The notes: generated by a model not told the origin, from the letters alone. DNA of 64,000 nucleotides from Peptostreptococcaceae bacterium VA2 (GCA_000686145.1 JMMB01000007.1:2976001-3040000); one strand, 5' to 3'; counted from the stretch's first letter, positions 9,201 through 18,845 are shown. Program-made: numbers and translations.

Positions 9201-9638
9201 CTATATATTTATATTTTTGCATACTTTTTCAAGTAGATTTCTTAGCGTTTCTTCTTCTTCCTTAGTTAAATTTTCACTTATTTTTTTATTCCAATCATCA
9301 AAAACATTATATACATCTGGTTTAATCTCTTTGGATTTTTCTGTTAAAAAGATTCTATTAGCTCTTTTATCATCTATATCTTTAACTCTAGTTATAAATT
9401 CTTGTTCTTCTAATTTTTTTAGAGCCCTAGCAGTTGTACCTTTATCTATTTTTAATCTTTCAGATATTTCTTCTTGATTTTTTCCATCTTGAATATATAG
9501 ATCCATTAAAAATATAAGTTGACCTGATCTAATATCATATTTAGATACCTCTCTATTTATAAATATACTTGCTTTTCTATACAATTGAGAAATATATTTA
9601 GCTATATGTCCATTATCGTTACGCTTTCCTTTATTCAT
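9201..9638 (-). CDS. MarR-family transcriptional regulator
   Basis: 145 residues from the ATG at 9638, chosen because GAAGGTGGGATAA precedes it; an upstream ATG would place the operator inside the coding region. The winged helix at about 45-105 reads NQEEISERLKIDKGTTARAL and KKLEEQEFITRVKDIDDKRA, the standard MarR DNA-binding wing. Its likely task is to repress its own promoter and the MATE pump until a drug binds. The operator is visible just upstream. Confidence 0.9.
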   Translation of the reverse strand: MNKGKRNDNGHIAKYISQLYRKASIFINREVSKYDIRSGQLIFLMDLYIQDGKNQEEISERLKIDKGTTARALKKLEEQEFITRVKDIDDKRANRIFLTEKSKEIKPDVYNVFDDWNKKISENLTKEEEETLRNLLEKVCKNINI

Positions 9639-9656
9639 ATTTATCCCACCTTCAAT

Positions 9657-9708
9657 TAGTTGCTTATGCAACTATTTTATTATATCAAAAATTCGTTGCA
9701 TAAACAAC
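9657..9708 (-). promoter_or_regulatory. marR-MATE promoter with two operator copies
   Basis: On the minus strand TTGTTT and TATAAT are 17 bp apart. A perfect dyad TAGTTGCTTATGCAACTA lies at 9657-9674, just past the -10. A second related site, GTTGTTTATGCAAC on the minus strand (9695-9708), covers the -35. Two such sites flanking a promoter fit MarR autorepression. Confidence 0.75.
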
Positions 9709-9858
9709 TAATTTCACATTAAATATAAGAAAGCCTTGTCTAATTCGACAAATCTCGTCCATAAGAGCATAATATTTAGACACTTTACTATTATCAGAAA
9801 TATGTCTTTTATCAATAGATATGCTATCACTTTTTGTTATTACCTTTAATATAATCAT
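9685..9858 (-). CDS. Small unknown reading frame (57 aa) or gene remnant
   Basis: A 57-codon frame (MIILKVITKSDSISIDKRHI and on to the stop inside the marR promoter) has a plausible amino-acid mix but no clear ribosome site, and its end overlaps promoter DNA. The middle (SKVSKYYALMDEICRIRQGF) looks more protein-like than the ends, so I read it as the tail of a decayed gene. The rest of 9860-10150 shows nothing I can assign. Confidence 0.25.
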   Translation of the reverse strand: MIILKVITKSDSISIDKRHISDNSKVSKYYALMDEICRIRQGFLIFNVKLVVYATNF

Positions 9859-10167
9859 TGTTTTGATTGTATAATGTTTTGAAATCTACCTATCCTATTT
9901 AGAGTTGTTAATATCTTGTGGATATCACGCTTTAATTTGTTTCTTATTCTAATTATTAGCATTGATTTATGTACTTATATTATAAAATAGCTTTATTATT
10001 TCATTTCAATCATTTGGTTACTATTCATTAAATTAATATTAACCTTTGCATAAAGTATGTCTATTGCATTAATTCAAAGAGCGTAAGTTGGTAAGTTAAA
10101 TGCTTTTAGTAATACTCATATTAGATCTTACATATTATACAATATAATACATAAATCAGGAGGTTAT

Positions 10168-10536
10168 ATGTATAGACGAATTAAATCTAATAGGTCTTAT
10201 AATGAATATAATAATTGTAATTCACAAGGTAATCAGATTATTATATTAGGTGCTATTATTTCAGCTATAATTTATCAAGAAATTCAAAATGATGATGAAC
10301 TTAACACAATCGGTAATTTGTTTATAGCAATAGGTAGTAATATTGTGGTAGGAGTTAGTCAAAGATCTGCTTGTAATAACAATCTTAATAAAAATAATAT
10401 TACAGATAACTCAAATAATCAAGATATTCCCATAGTGCCTGATACTAATTTACCATTACGATTACAAGGGAATAATAAAATGAAAAAAGTCAAAAAAATA
10501 AAAAAAGTTAGAAAAAAGCAAAAAAAAATTGAGTAG
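10168..10536 (+). CDS. Hypothetical protein with hydrophobic core and Lys-rich tail
   Basis: 122 residues behind a strong AGGAGGTTAT site. The N-terminal 22 residues are polar, Asn/Tyr-rich. Two hydrophobic stretches follow (about 26-40 and 50-65, the first IIILGAIISAIIYQEI). The middle is Asn-rich, and the last 20 residues are almost all Lys with a few Val/Ile (KKVKKIKKVRKKQKK). I do not recognise a family. The pattern suggests a small membrane- or surface-associated protein, perhaps spore-related, but that is only an impression. It is transcribed against the prevailing direction of the array and has its own hairpin behind it. Confidence 0.6.
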   Translation: MYRRIKSNRSYNEYNNCNSQGNQIIILGAIISAIIYQEIQNDDELNTIGNLFIAIGSNIVVGVSQRSACNNNLNKNNITDNSNNQDIPIVPDTNLPLRLQGNNKMKKVKKIKKVRKKQKKIE

Positions 10537-10568
10537 GATCTAAATAATCATACTATTTAGATCTTCTC
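10537..10568 (+). terminator. Terminator behind the 122-aa gene
   Basis: GATCTAAATA and TATTTAGATC form a 10-bp perfect stem overlapping the end of the gene, followed by the weak T-rich stretch CTTCTC. Confidence 0.55.
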
Positions 10569-10719
10569 ATACTATAATACATGCTTGGATATACTGAAAC
10601 TATACACAATAGCTTATTTTTGGCAAATACTTTTTATTTATGATAACATACTAATCATATAATATATTTCTTATCCTTTTGCTTCTTCATTTAATATAAT
10701 CTGACTATTCCAAAACAAA

Positions 10720-10796
10720 AAATATATTGATTTATCAATCAATACCTTTTTCGTGGATTTCAATGATGGAGACGAATCACAAGGATAATACCCACA
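10720..10796 (-). repeat. ssrA-end repeat R3
   Basis: Hairpin TATTGAT/ATCAATA with T-run, then CGTGGATTTCAATGATGGAG and the repeat-specific arm ending TACCCACA. About five mismatches from the consensus. Confidence 0.85.
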
Positions 10797-10980
10797 AATT
10801 ATATTGAATTAATTGTTAAGAAAATCTTGTACCATCATCTTCATTTCCTATAAAGTAGTACTTTGCTAATTCCAACTTTTACTATAACTATTATTTCTCC
10901 TCAATTTCCGTTTATGGCATTAATAGTCAACTTATCTCATGATCTATAATGTCACATCTTCTTACTTATAACAAAATATC

Positions 10981-11390
10981 CTAAAAAGTTATTATACTAT
11001 CATTTATTTCTTCAACTACAGCTACATGACCATATGGATATACTTTCTTATTTATATTATATTCCCACCGTTCATTTGCACTGCCACTACTTAGATTAGG
11101 TTCTTTTCCTAGTAATTCGCATGCTCTAGCATAAGCATATGCGGTACAATTTGGCATAACGTATCCTGCATTATGAAAAATATTCCTATTACTAGAGTAA
11201 TTCGGATTATTTCTTGCTGGTGCTAATAATCTTGGTTTAAATATTATTTCAGTATATCCACAGCTTATAGATTATTAGGATATACAATTACCCTTGGGTA
11301 GTAACTAAAATATAAATTTGCACCTCTACGAACAAGATTCTAACTTTTATCTGCTTTAGTTATAACAAGTCCTGTTAACCCCTCTGTCAT
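10981..11390 (-). pseudogene. Decayed CHAP-domain lysin / amidase
   Basis: From the ATG at 11390 the frame reads MTEGLTGLVITKADKS, then a stop, more residues, a further stop and a long open tail. The tail contains NAGYVMPNCTAYAYARACEL, which is the CHAP catalytic Cys motif, and YPYGHVAVVEEI with the catalytic His. Phage endolysins and related amidases of this type cut cell-wall peptides. Two stops, a frame break and a missing central block show that it is dead. Confidence 0.65.
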
Positions 11391-11523
11391 ATTGATTTCC
11401 TCCAACCTCATTAACCATATATTGCAACATTACATGTAATGTTATAATATATGGTAATAACTTAGGAGCTGTTCTTAGTATATTTATCCTCGACTACATT
11501 ATCTTAAAATAACTCTTCTTTAT

Positions 11524-12069
11524 TTATCTTATTCCTAAATTACATATCTTCAGTCTATAAAAATCTATTAAATCATCTTCATCTGACATAATTCTTTGTA
11601 TAAAGTACTGTAGATAAGTTTTAAATCTCATAAAATTTATTGAAGTTTCATCTAACTCTACATTAAAATGATATTTTATTATTGAAACTATATCTCCTAA
11701 AGCTCTTAATTCTACAACTGTACTATCATGAGATTCTTTATTTATCTGCATATTTACAAAATAAAGTGCTATTTATACTGCTTCATCGTCAGGAAGATCA
11801 ATTCCCTTACTATCACCGATTAACTTTAGTGAATGCATGCCAACTTCAAAGTGTTTTGGATAAAACCTTTTAACATTCCATACTAGGGGACTTTTTATAA
11901 ATTGATTCTTTTTACATCTTTTAAGCAAAAACTCTAGATGATCTAGTAATGTTAAACTTAGATAATCACTTGATTTTATATTTAAAACTTTCTCCCCATG
12001 TTCAATTATTTCATTAATAAGGACTATATTGTTAAAATCTGAATTATTTTCATATCTTCCTCCTTTCAA
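11524..12069 (-). pseudogene. Remnant of a BglG/LicT-family transcription antiterminator
   Basis: The frame from 12069 reads about 98 residues ending IDLPDDEAV, then a TAA, and continues in the same frame with IALYFVNMQINKES and VELRALGDIVSIIKYHFN. Together they are the end of the first and the start of the second PTS regulation domain, where phosphorylated His residues normally sit. The TAA replaces what is probably Tyr in DEAVY. The N-terminal RNA-binding domain and the C-terminus are both missing. Its RNA target still lies just upstream. Confidence 0.7.
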
Positions 12070-12076
12070 GAAAAAA

Positions 12077-12133
12077 AACTCAAGTATACATGCATAGAGT
12101 ACCCCCTCTATTTTTCACATATATACTTGAGTT
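12077..12133 (-). terminator. Terminator controlled by the RAT element
   Basis: On the minus strand AACTCAAGTATA and TATACTTGAGTT form a 12-bp perfect stem followed by eight T. Its 5' arm overlaps the RAT antiterminator, as in bgl/lic leaders. Confidence 0.8.
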
Positions 12134-12155
12134 CTGCCTGCTAACCAGTAACATC
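12129..12155 (-). promoter_or_regulatory. RAT RNA antiterminator (BglG/LicT target)
   Basis: The minus-strand sequence GATGTTACTGGTTAGCAGGC followed by AGAACTC closely matches the known ribonucleic antiterminator consensus (GTTACTG...GCAGGC). It overlaps the following terminator so that the two hairpins exclude each other. A leader like this normally precedes a beta-glucoside PTS operon; here only the decayed regulator follows. Confidence 0.75.
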
Positions 12156-12280
12156 TTCAAAATTATGACTACGTCACCATAATTAGAATTCTTTTTCATT
12201 TAATTTTATATCCTAAATTTATACTGTATATGTAAATATGCCAACGGTTTCCTAGTTATTTTTTAAATTTGATAGATATA

Positions 12281-12310
12281 GGCTCTGTTATACAATTACC
12301 TAACAGAGCC
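12281..12310 (-). terminator. Hairpin behind the L,D-transpeptidase gene
   Basis: GGCTCTGTTA and TAACAGAGCC are perfect 10-bp arms around a 10-bp loop, 11 bp past the stop. No strong T-run follows, so its terminator role is only likely. Confidence 0.55.
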
Positions 12311-12321
12311 TACATATTAAA

Positions 12322-13164
12322 TCAGTTTATAATTATAGTAGTTTTATCTAATACATTATCATAAATCCAGTGAGCATTTTCTATAGCTAATCGAATACAT
12401 CCATGGCTCAAGGCCATCCCAAGTCTATCATCAATTATTTCAGTTCCTGCTGCATTAAATAAAATTGAATGATAGTAGTAGCTACCTCGAATTCTAGTAG
12501 CGTATTTTACTCTATAAGTATCAGAGCCAAAGTAAGGCTTCCTACCGCTAACATAAAAAGTTCCCTTAATAGTTGGTGTACTAGGTTTACCTATTGTACA
12601 TGGCCACTTATACAGTAAATTCCATGAACCATCCTGATTTTTTTCAAATATATAAGTAAGCTTATTTTCTAAATCTGTGGTAATTAAATTCATAGTGGGG
12701 CTTTTAATTTGATTATCATTTACAAACTTTGTCATATCCGTATAAAAGTACTTAAAATCATATTCTTCAGGTGGATTTCCATCATCAGAAAGGAAATAGC
12801 TAAATATATATCCTTCTTGGTTATCATACATAGCATGACTCCAGTCTCCATTTACAGATAACACTTGTACTATAGATTTTGGAGGAATTATAGTTACTGG
12901 ATTTGACTCAGCAGATGGATAAGACCTTAAAGTAACATCTGTCCATGTATATTTTGTTTTGGATAAATAATCACTATATACATACCCTCTTTGTCCATTA
13001 TATAATACTTCATACCAATCTTCTTCAGCTTCGATAACTTGAACCTTAGACCCTGCCGGTATTACAGTGATTACATTTGAAGAAGTAGATTTTTCTTCTC
13101 TTAGATTAGTATTAGCTAAGGTATACTTATATGAATTTTGTTGTTGTCTTTTATATTTTTTCAT
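12322..13164 (-). CDS. SH3-domain L,D-transpeptidase (YkuD fold)
   Basis: 280 residues. Residues 13-70 (ANTNLREEKSTSSNVITVIP) and 72-128 are two bacterial SH3 domains, which bind cell wall. Residues 150-280 are the YkuD domain with the catalytic motif LSHGCIRLAIENA (His-Gly-Cys). L,D-transpeptidases cross-link peptidoglycan through 3-3 bonds, which is a major linkage in C. difficile relatives. I see no classical signal peptide (the start MKKYKRQQQNSYKYTL is not hydrophobic), so its export is unclear. A damaged copy of the first SH3 region lies near 50.2 kb. Confidence 0.85.
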   Translation of the reverse strand: MKKYKRQQQNSYKYTLANTNLREEKSTSSNVITVIPAGSKVQVIEAEEDWYEVLYNGQRGYVYSDYLSKTKYTWTDVTLRSYPSAESNPVTIIPPKSIVQVLSVNGDWSHAMYDNQEGYIFSYFLSDDGNPPEEYDFKYFYTDMTKFVNDNQIKSPTMNLITTDLENKLTYIFEKNQDGSWNLLYKWPCTIGKPSTPTIKGTFYVSGRKPYFGSDTYRVKYATRIRGSYYYHSILFNAAGTEIIDDRLGMALSHGCIRLAIENAHWIYDNVLDKTTIIIN

Positions 13165-13404
13165 ACTTCACCTCTAAATTTACTTTTTATAATATCCTAT
13201 GAGACTTTTTCTTTATTTAGCACTATTATAATCAAAACTAGCTGATACAAAAATTTTAATTATTCTCATCTAATATGTTTATAATAAATCTCCTATTAAA
13301 GCAAATTACGAACTTGATTTTATTAAAAGTTTACGTGTTCACAAAAACATTACCTTTACTATACGAATGAGAAAAGACTATATTTTAAATATATCTTTGA
13401 TACT

Positions 13405-13484
13405 AAAAAGCACATTGATAAAATTATCAATGTGTTTTTCGTGGATTTCAATGGTGGAGATGATTCGCGGGAATAAAACCCACG
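13405..13484 (-). repeat. ssrA-end repeat R4
   Basis: Hairpin CACATTGATAA/TTATCAATGTG with T-run, then CGTGGATTTCAATGGTGGAG and an arm ending AACCCACG. The hairpin is nearly identical to that of R13. The CWB2 gene stop is 21 bp away. Confidence 0.9.
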
Positions 13485-13504
13485 ATTATAATGGTATCTC
13501 CAAA

Positions 13505-16378
13505 TTAATTCTTAAACATATTTACTAATTTATTGAATGCATTTTCATTTCCACTTCCACCAACCTGAGTTATCTTCTTAGGCTGCTTTTTAGATAATAA
13601 ACTTTGTTGCTTCTCATTTAAATCATTTCCTACTATCACTACTGGTGATTTTTCTTTAGATGCTAATACGCCTACTGACAATGCATCTATTAAATATTCA
13701 GGATTCTTCATTCCATCTTTCGCAACAAATATGTTATTTAATTCTTCACTTGTGTAGAACTTTTCTAATATAAGTGTATTAGTTTCATTTCTATCTATAC
13801 CACCTAGTCTTTCTGGATTTGGTAATTTATTAGCTATTGTGTTTGATACCGCTACTTCACTTCCAATAACGTAAGATTTGTTTATGTTATTATCTTTTAT
13901 GTATTGATCAAATAACTTAGTTCCTTGATTTGGTGATGCTAATACTATTGGCATATTTTTTTCTGCTGCAATTGGTGCAATACTTACTGCATCAGGAAGC
14001 CCTGTTTCTCCATTTACAACTGCTATTGCTGATGGAAACTTTGGTAGTTTTTTAGCTATCTCTAAAGATGTCTTGTATCTATCATTTCCACTTATTCTCT
14101 GTACAGTAATCTTCATAGATTTTAATTCATTTATAACTGAATCTGATACAACGCTCTCTCCACCTATTATATAAACATTTTTAGCGTTAAGTCTTAATAT
14201 TTCTTTTTTGGTTTCACTATTTAATTTATTTGCTTGGGTTAAAAGTATTGGTGCGTTATTATATTCTGCAAATGGTGTTGCACTAAGCGCATCTACCATT
14301 GAAGTTGAGTTTACTATTACTACATTATTTGCACTATCCCATCCTTCACTACTTACCTTTGTAGCTGTTTGATAGGCATTATCTCCAACTAGTTTCTTTG
14401 CATATACAATAGACTCTGGTTCATTTCCTTCTCTATTTTTAGTACTATAATGCGCATTTGACCATTTATCAATTACTTTTTTTATTTTACTCTCATTATA
14501 ATATACCTTAGTATATGTACCTTCTTTTTCCGCCTCTACTGTGTATGTATCACCTTTTTGCTTTATATCTCCATCTATATATAACTCTACTTGATTCTCT
14601 GTACTACTATTATTACCCTTCTTCAAAACTATTGCATCTTGTTTTGCACCATCTATCTCTAACATTCCTTTTACTCTTACCTTCGCCCCTGATTCTTTGC
14701 ATGCTTCTGCATATATTGCATTCTCTCCTGGATTTGTTATTTTTACATTCTCTAATTCTACACTTCCTCCTTCTAAACGTATTGGTGCACCATAGTAATC
14801 ACCATTTATTTCAGTATTGATTATCTTCGCTATTCCATGTTTACCTTCATAATATGAGCTTACAATACAACTATTTTTTAATTTGCTTGAATTTACAAGT
14901 AAATTCCCGCTACCATTTACTGATGTATTATTCATTTTTATATTTTCTAATGATACATTTCCTTTCAAAGATATGTATAAACCGTTAAGTTCGCTGTTGT
15001 TTACTATATCTAAAGTTTTTCCTTCTACAGTATATATTGTTCCCCTATTTAGCTTTAAATTATCTATTTTTGTATTTGCATATGTATTGAACCAATTTGC
15101 CCCTGTACTATTACTTATTGTGTATCCATTTCCTTTTATTTCTTTTTCATTTCCATTTATGTCTATATCGAACGGTTCACCTTCACTTGATTTTATGTCT
15201 ATATCATTCATTAGCTCTATTGCTTTTATACTTGAATCTTTTAATGTTTTTAGTAACTGATCTCTATCAAATACTTGTACAAATTGATTTTCATGGTTAG
15301 GAAGTGCTGGCTTATTTCCTTCTCTATTTTTTGTATTGTAATATGCATTTGAGAATATGTCAGTTCCTTTTTCTATTTTACTATTATCATAATATACCTT
15401 AGTATATGTACCTTCATTTTCTGCCTTTACTGTATATGTATCCCCTTTTTGCTTTATATCTCCATCTATATAAAGCTCTAATGGTATATTTTTATTACTA
15501 CTATTATTACCCTTCTTCAACAATATTGCTTCTTTTTCTGCACCATCTACCTCTAATATGCCTTTTATTCTTATCTTTTGTTCTACTGTATCTGTTGGGT
15601 AACTTCCTACTACATATATTGCGTGACTACCTGGATTTGTTATTCTTGCATTCTCTAATTCTATATTACCTCCTCTTGAATATATTGGTGTTTTATCGAT
15701 TTTAATACCTGTTTCAATCGTCTCCTTGCTGCCATTTATTTCAGTATTAATTATCTTTGCCATTGTATTACTAGATCCATAATATCTAATTGAGCTATCT
15801 TTCATTTTACTTGAATTTATAACTAAGTTTCTTTCACTACGTATTACTGTATTATTTACTTTTACATTTGCTAATGTTGCATTCCCGTAAAAATCTGTGC
15901 TTCCATTGTTTATTTCACTGTTGTTTACTATATCTAAATTAATTCCATTGTGATTATATATTCTTAGTTGATTTAGTTTTAAATTATCTATTTTTGTATT
16001 TGTATATATGCTCATTGATGTGTCTGTTTTGATACTACTTACTGTGTGTCCATTTCCTTTTATTTCTTTTTCATTTCCTTTTACTTCTATAATGAATGCA
16101 TAATTTGGATCTCCCTTTATGACTATATCATTCTTTATCTCTACTGTTTTTATATTTTCATTTTCTAATGCTGCTATTAATTCTTTTTCGTTTTTTACTG
16201 CTACAACCTCTGATTTTGTATAATTAGAAGCCTGTGAAACGTTTTTTTCTGTATTTTTTTCTAGTGTAGTTTGGATTTTGTCATCTTCCAATGCATATGA
16301 TAGCGTTGTGATTTGTGTACTCGTAGCTATTACTACCCCACATAAAATAATTCCCATATTTTTATTATATTTTTTCAT
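13505..16378 (-). CDS. Surface protein with duplicated beta-helix region and three CWB2 repeats (copy A)
   Basis: 957 residues from the ATG at 16378, preceded by AGAGGAGAG. Residues 1-32 are a signal peptide (MKKYNKNMGIILCGVVIATS). Two homologous blocks follow (about 60-350 and 365-650), each rich in Asn and short beta segments (IKGNGHTVSS, KIDNLKLNQL, ELYIDGDIKQKG), which look like a right-handed beta-helix. The C-terminal 300 residues hold three CWB2 repeats with VVIVNSTSMVDALSATPFA and YIIGGESVVSDSVINEL. CWB2 domains anchor clostridial proteins to the wall polymer PSII. Paralogues B and C have only one beta-helix block, so this copy was enlarged by internal duplication. Confidence 0.9.
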   Translation of the reverse strand: MKKYNKNMGIILCGVVIATSTQITTLSYALEDDKIQTTLEKNTEKNVSQASNYTKSEVVAVKNEKELIAALENENIKTVEIKNDIVIKGDPNYAFIIEVKGNEKEIKGNGHTVSSIKTDTSMSIYTNTKIDNLKLNQLRIYNHNGINLDIVNNSEINNGSTDFYGNATLANVKVNNTVIRSERNLVINSSKMKDSSIRYYGSSNTMAKIINTEINGSKETIETGIKIDKTPIYSRGGNIELENARITNPGSHAIYVVGSYPTDTVEQKIRIKGILEVDGAEKEAILLKKGNNSSNKNIPLELYIDGDIKQKGDTYTVKAENEGTYTKVYYDNSKIEKGTDIFSNAYYNTKNREGNKPALPNHENQFVQVFDRDQLLKTLKDSSIKAIELMNDIDIKSSEGEPFDIDINGNEKEIKGNGYTISNSTGANWFNTYANTKIDNLKLNRGTIYTVEGKTLDIVNNSELNGLYISLKGNVSLENIKMNNTSVNGSGNLLVNSSKLKNSCIVSSYYEGKHGIAKIINTEINGDYYGAPIRLEGGSVELENVKITNPGENAIYAEACKESGAKVRVKGMLEIDGAKQDAIVLKKGNNSSTENQVELYIDGDIKQKGDTYTVEAEKEGTYTKVYYNESKIKKVIDKWSNAHYSTKNREGNEPESIVYAKKLVGDNAYQTATKVSSEGWDSANNVVIVNSTSMVDALSATPFAEYNNAPILLTQANKLNSETKKEILRLNAKNVYIIGGESVVSDSVINELKSMKITVQRISGNDRYKTSLEIAKKLPKFPSAIAVVNGETGLPDAVSIAPIAAEKNMPIVLASPNQGTKLFDQYIKDNNINKSYVIGSEVAVSNTIANKLPNPERLGGIDRNETNTLILEKFYTSEELNNIFVAKDGMKNPEYLIDALSVGVLASKEKSPVVIVGNDLNEKQQSLLSKKQPKKITQVGGSGNENAFNKLVNMFKN

Positions 16379-16489
16379 ATTACTCTCCTCTATACTTTTA
16401 GATTCCCTCTTAAATGGCATCATTAATTATAATTGTAGCATAGTTGATTTTATTTGTTGTTATTTTAAATATTATATTAATTCTAACTA

Positions 16490-16602
16490 ATTTTTCTATT
16501 TCTACCTCACAATAGACACCATTGCCCTTAAATATCAGTTCCCACTATCAAGCCGACAACTGACTTTCCCCGTAAAGTTGTCTCCAATTCCGAGCACAAA
16601 TA
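16490..16602. repeat. Conserved non-coding block, copy 1
   Basis: About 110 bp aligned to 21320-21434, with the same order of short motifs (CAGTTCCCACTATCAAG, then a stem GACAAC/GTTGTC, then GCACAAATAAAAGGC). The stem sequence differs between copies while pairing is kept (ACAAC/GTTGT in copy 2). It could be the end of a small element or a structured RNA; I cannot name it. Confidence 0.6.
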
Positions 16603-16678
16603 AAAGGCATTGGCTATTTAGCCAATACCTTTTCGTAGATTTCAATAATAGAGGTCAATCACAGGAATAATACCCACT
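16603..16678 (-). repeat. ssrA-end repeat R5
   Basis: Hairpin GGCATTGGCT/AGCCAATACC, then CGTAGATTTCAATAATAGAG and an arm ending ATACCCACT. Nearly the same hairpin as R8 and R16. Confidence 0.85.
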
Positions 16679-16798
16679 ATTTATTACAAATTAAAGTTAT
16701 AAAATTTTTCCTAAGTTGATAACAATTTTTCCTATTGCTTCTACATACTGATTTACTTTACATATTTGCAATTTCATCTGATATAGTATTGAGTATAT
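16679..16798 (-). pseudogene. Fragment of the HEPN gene
   Basis: These 120 bp match the 3' end of the HEPN gene at 21531 (ATAAAATTTTTCCTAAGTTG and onward), then jump to sequence matching the DNA upstream of the MNT gene near 22340 (TGATATAGTATTG). So it is a copy of that cassette with about 750 bp deleted. Confidence 0.75.
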
Positions 16799-16881
16799 CA
16801 AAAAAGATATTAACATGAATTTATGTCAATATCTTTTCTTGGATTTCAATGGTGGATACGAATCGCATTAACAATTTCCTG
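16799..16881 (-). repeat. ssrA-end repeat R6
   Basis: Hairpin AAGATATTAACAT/ATGTCAATATCTT, then CTTGGATTTCAATGGTGGAT. The right arm is altered (ATTTCCTGATTATAAT). Hairpin identical to R9. Confidence 0.8.
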
Positions 16882-16901
16882 ATTATAATAATCTCTCCAA
16901 A

Positions 16902-18845
16902 TTAATTTTTAAACATATTTACTAATTTATTAAATGCATTTTCATTTCCACTTCCACCAACCTGAGTTATCTTGTTAGGCTGTTTTTTAGATAATAAACT
17001 TGCTTGCTTATCATTTAAATCATTTCCTACTATAACTACTGGTGATTTTTCTTTAGATGCTAACACGCCTACTGTCAATGCATCTATTAAATATTCTGGA
17101 GTCTTCATTCCATCTTTCGCAACAAATATGTTATTTAATTTTTCACTTGTGTAGAACTTTTCTAATATAAGTGCATTAGTTTCATTTCTATCTATGCCAC
17201 CTAGTCTTTCTGGATTTGGTAATTTATTAGCTATTGTATTTGATACAGCTACTTCACTTCCTATAACGTAAGATTTCTTTATATTATTATCTTTTATGTA
17301 TTGATCAAATACCTTAGTTCCTTGGTTTGGTGATGCTAGTACTATTGGCATATTTTTCTCTGCTGCAACTGGGGCAATACTTACTGCATCAGGAAGTCCT
17401 GTTTCGCCATTTACAACTGCTATTTCTGATGGCTTATTTGGTAGTTTTTTAGCTATTTCTAAAGATGTTTGGTATCTATCATTTCCACTTATCCTCTGTA
17501 CAGTAAGCTTCATAGACTTTAGTTCATTTATAACTGAATTTGATACAACGCTCTTTCCGCCTATTATATAAATATTTTTAGTCTTAAGTCTTAATATTTC
17601 TTTTTTGGTTTCACTATTTAATTTATTTGCTTGTGTTAAAAGTATTGGTGCGTTATTATATTTTGCAAATGGTGTTGCACTAAGCGCATCTACCATTGAA
17701 GCTGAGTTTACTATTACTACATCATTTGCACTATCCCATCCTTCATTACTTACCTTTGTAGCTGTTTGATAGGCATTCTCTCCAACTAATTTATTTACAC
17801 ATACAATAGACTCTGGTTCATTTCCTTCTCTATCTTTAGTACTATAATACGCATTTGACCATTTATCAATTACTTTTTTTATTTTACTCTCATCATAATA
17901 TACCTTAGTATATGTACCTTCATTTTCCGCTTTTACTATGTATGTATCCCCAGTTTGCTTTATATCCCCATCTATATATAGCTCTACTGGATTCTCTATA
18001 CTACTATCACCTTTTTTCAAAACTATTGCATCTTGATTTGCACCATCTATATCTAAAATTCCTTTTACTCTTATCTTCACTCCAGATTCTTTGTTTCCTT
18101 CTGCATATATTGCATGATCTCCTGGATTTATTATTTTTACATTCTCTAATTCCGTACTGCCTGAGTCTAAGGATATTGGCGCATAACCATATCTCTTACC
18201 ACTTACTTCAGTATTGATTATCTTAACTATTCCATCTTTATCTCTAGAAGTTGAAATATTGCTATCTTTTATTTTGCTTGACTTAACAACTAAACTTTTT
18301 TTACCAGATATAAGTGCATTATTTGTTTTTACATTTTCTAACAAGATACTACCATCTGAATCTAATGATTCTATCGTTGAGGTATTTATTTCACTATTAT
18401 TTACTATATCCACATTGTTTCCTTCTGTAGACGATATCCTTATTCCATTTAACTTTAAGTTATCTATTTTTGTATCGGTATATGCAGTTAGCCATTTATA
18501 TTTTGGCATATAATCATCTAGGATAGTCTTTATCGCATATCCATTTCCTTTTATTTCTTTTCCATCACCTTTTATAGATATATCATTCTTTGTATCTAAG
18601 CGTATATCATTCTTTATGTCTATTGTTTTTATACTTAAATCTTCTAATGCTGATACTAACTGCGCTTCATTTCTTACTTCTACAACCCCTGATTTTACAT
18701 AATTAAAAGACTGCTGTACATTTTTTTCTATTGTAGTGTGCTTTTTATCATCTTCTAGTGCATATGATAGCGTTGTGATTTGTGTACTCGTAGCTATCAC
18801 TACCCCACATAAAATAATTCCCATGTTTTTATTATATTTTTTCAT
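16902..18845 (-). CDS. Surface protein with beta-helix region and three CWB2 repeats (copy B)
   Basis: About 647 residues from the ATG at 18845 behind AGGGGAGAG. The signal peptide is the same as in copy A. One beta-helix-like block (about 60-330) carries KIDNLKLNGIRISS and ELENVKIINPGDHAIY. Three CWB2 repeats (about 350-645) carry VVIVNSASMVDALSATPFAK and QVGGSGNENAFNKLVNMFKN at the end. The C-terminal halves of A and B are almost identical at the DNA level, so the duplication is recent or the copies are being homogenised. The wall anchor role is known for CWB2; the ligand of the beta-helix is unknown. Confidence 0.9.
   Translation of the reverse strand: MKKYNKNMGIILCGVVIATSTQITTLSYALEDDKKHTTIEKNVQQSFNYVKSGVVEVRNEAQLVSALEDLSIKTIDIKNDIRLDTKNDISIKGDGKEIKGNGYAIKTILDDYMPKYKWLTAYTDTKIDNLKLNGIRISSTEGNNVDIVNNSEINTSTIESLDSDGSILLENVKTNNALISGKKSLVVKSSKIKDSNISTSRDKDGIVKIINTEVSGKRYGYAPISLDSGSTELENVKIINPGDHAIYAEGNKESGVKIRVKGILDIDGANQDAIVLKKGDSSIENPVELYIDGDIKQTGDTYIVKAENEGTYTKVYYDESKIKKVIDKWSNAYYSTKDREGNEPESIVCVNKLVGENAYQTATKVSNEGWDSANDVVIVNSASMVDALSATPFAKYNNAPILLTQANKLNSETKKEILRLKTKNIYIIGGKSVVSNSVINELKSMKLTVQRISGNDRYQTSLEIAKKLPNKPSEIAVVNGETGLPDAVSIAPVAAEKNMPIVLASPNQGTKVFDQYIKDNNIKKSYVIGSEVAVSNTIANKLPNPERLGGIDRNETNALILEKFYTSEKLNNIFVAKDGMKTPEYLIDALTVGVLASKEKSPVVIVGNDLNDKQASLLSKKQPNKITQVGGSGNENAFNKLVNMFKN

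Noticed and set aside
14515-15705. Several plus-strand open frames over the CWB2 genes, rich in Leu and Tyr.
   Set aside because: They are antisense shadows of the beta-helix coding sequence in AT-rich codon use.
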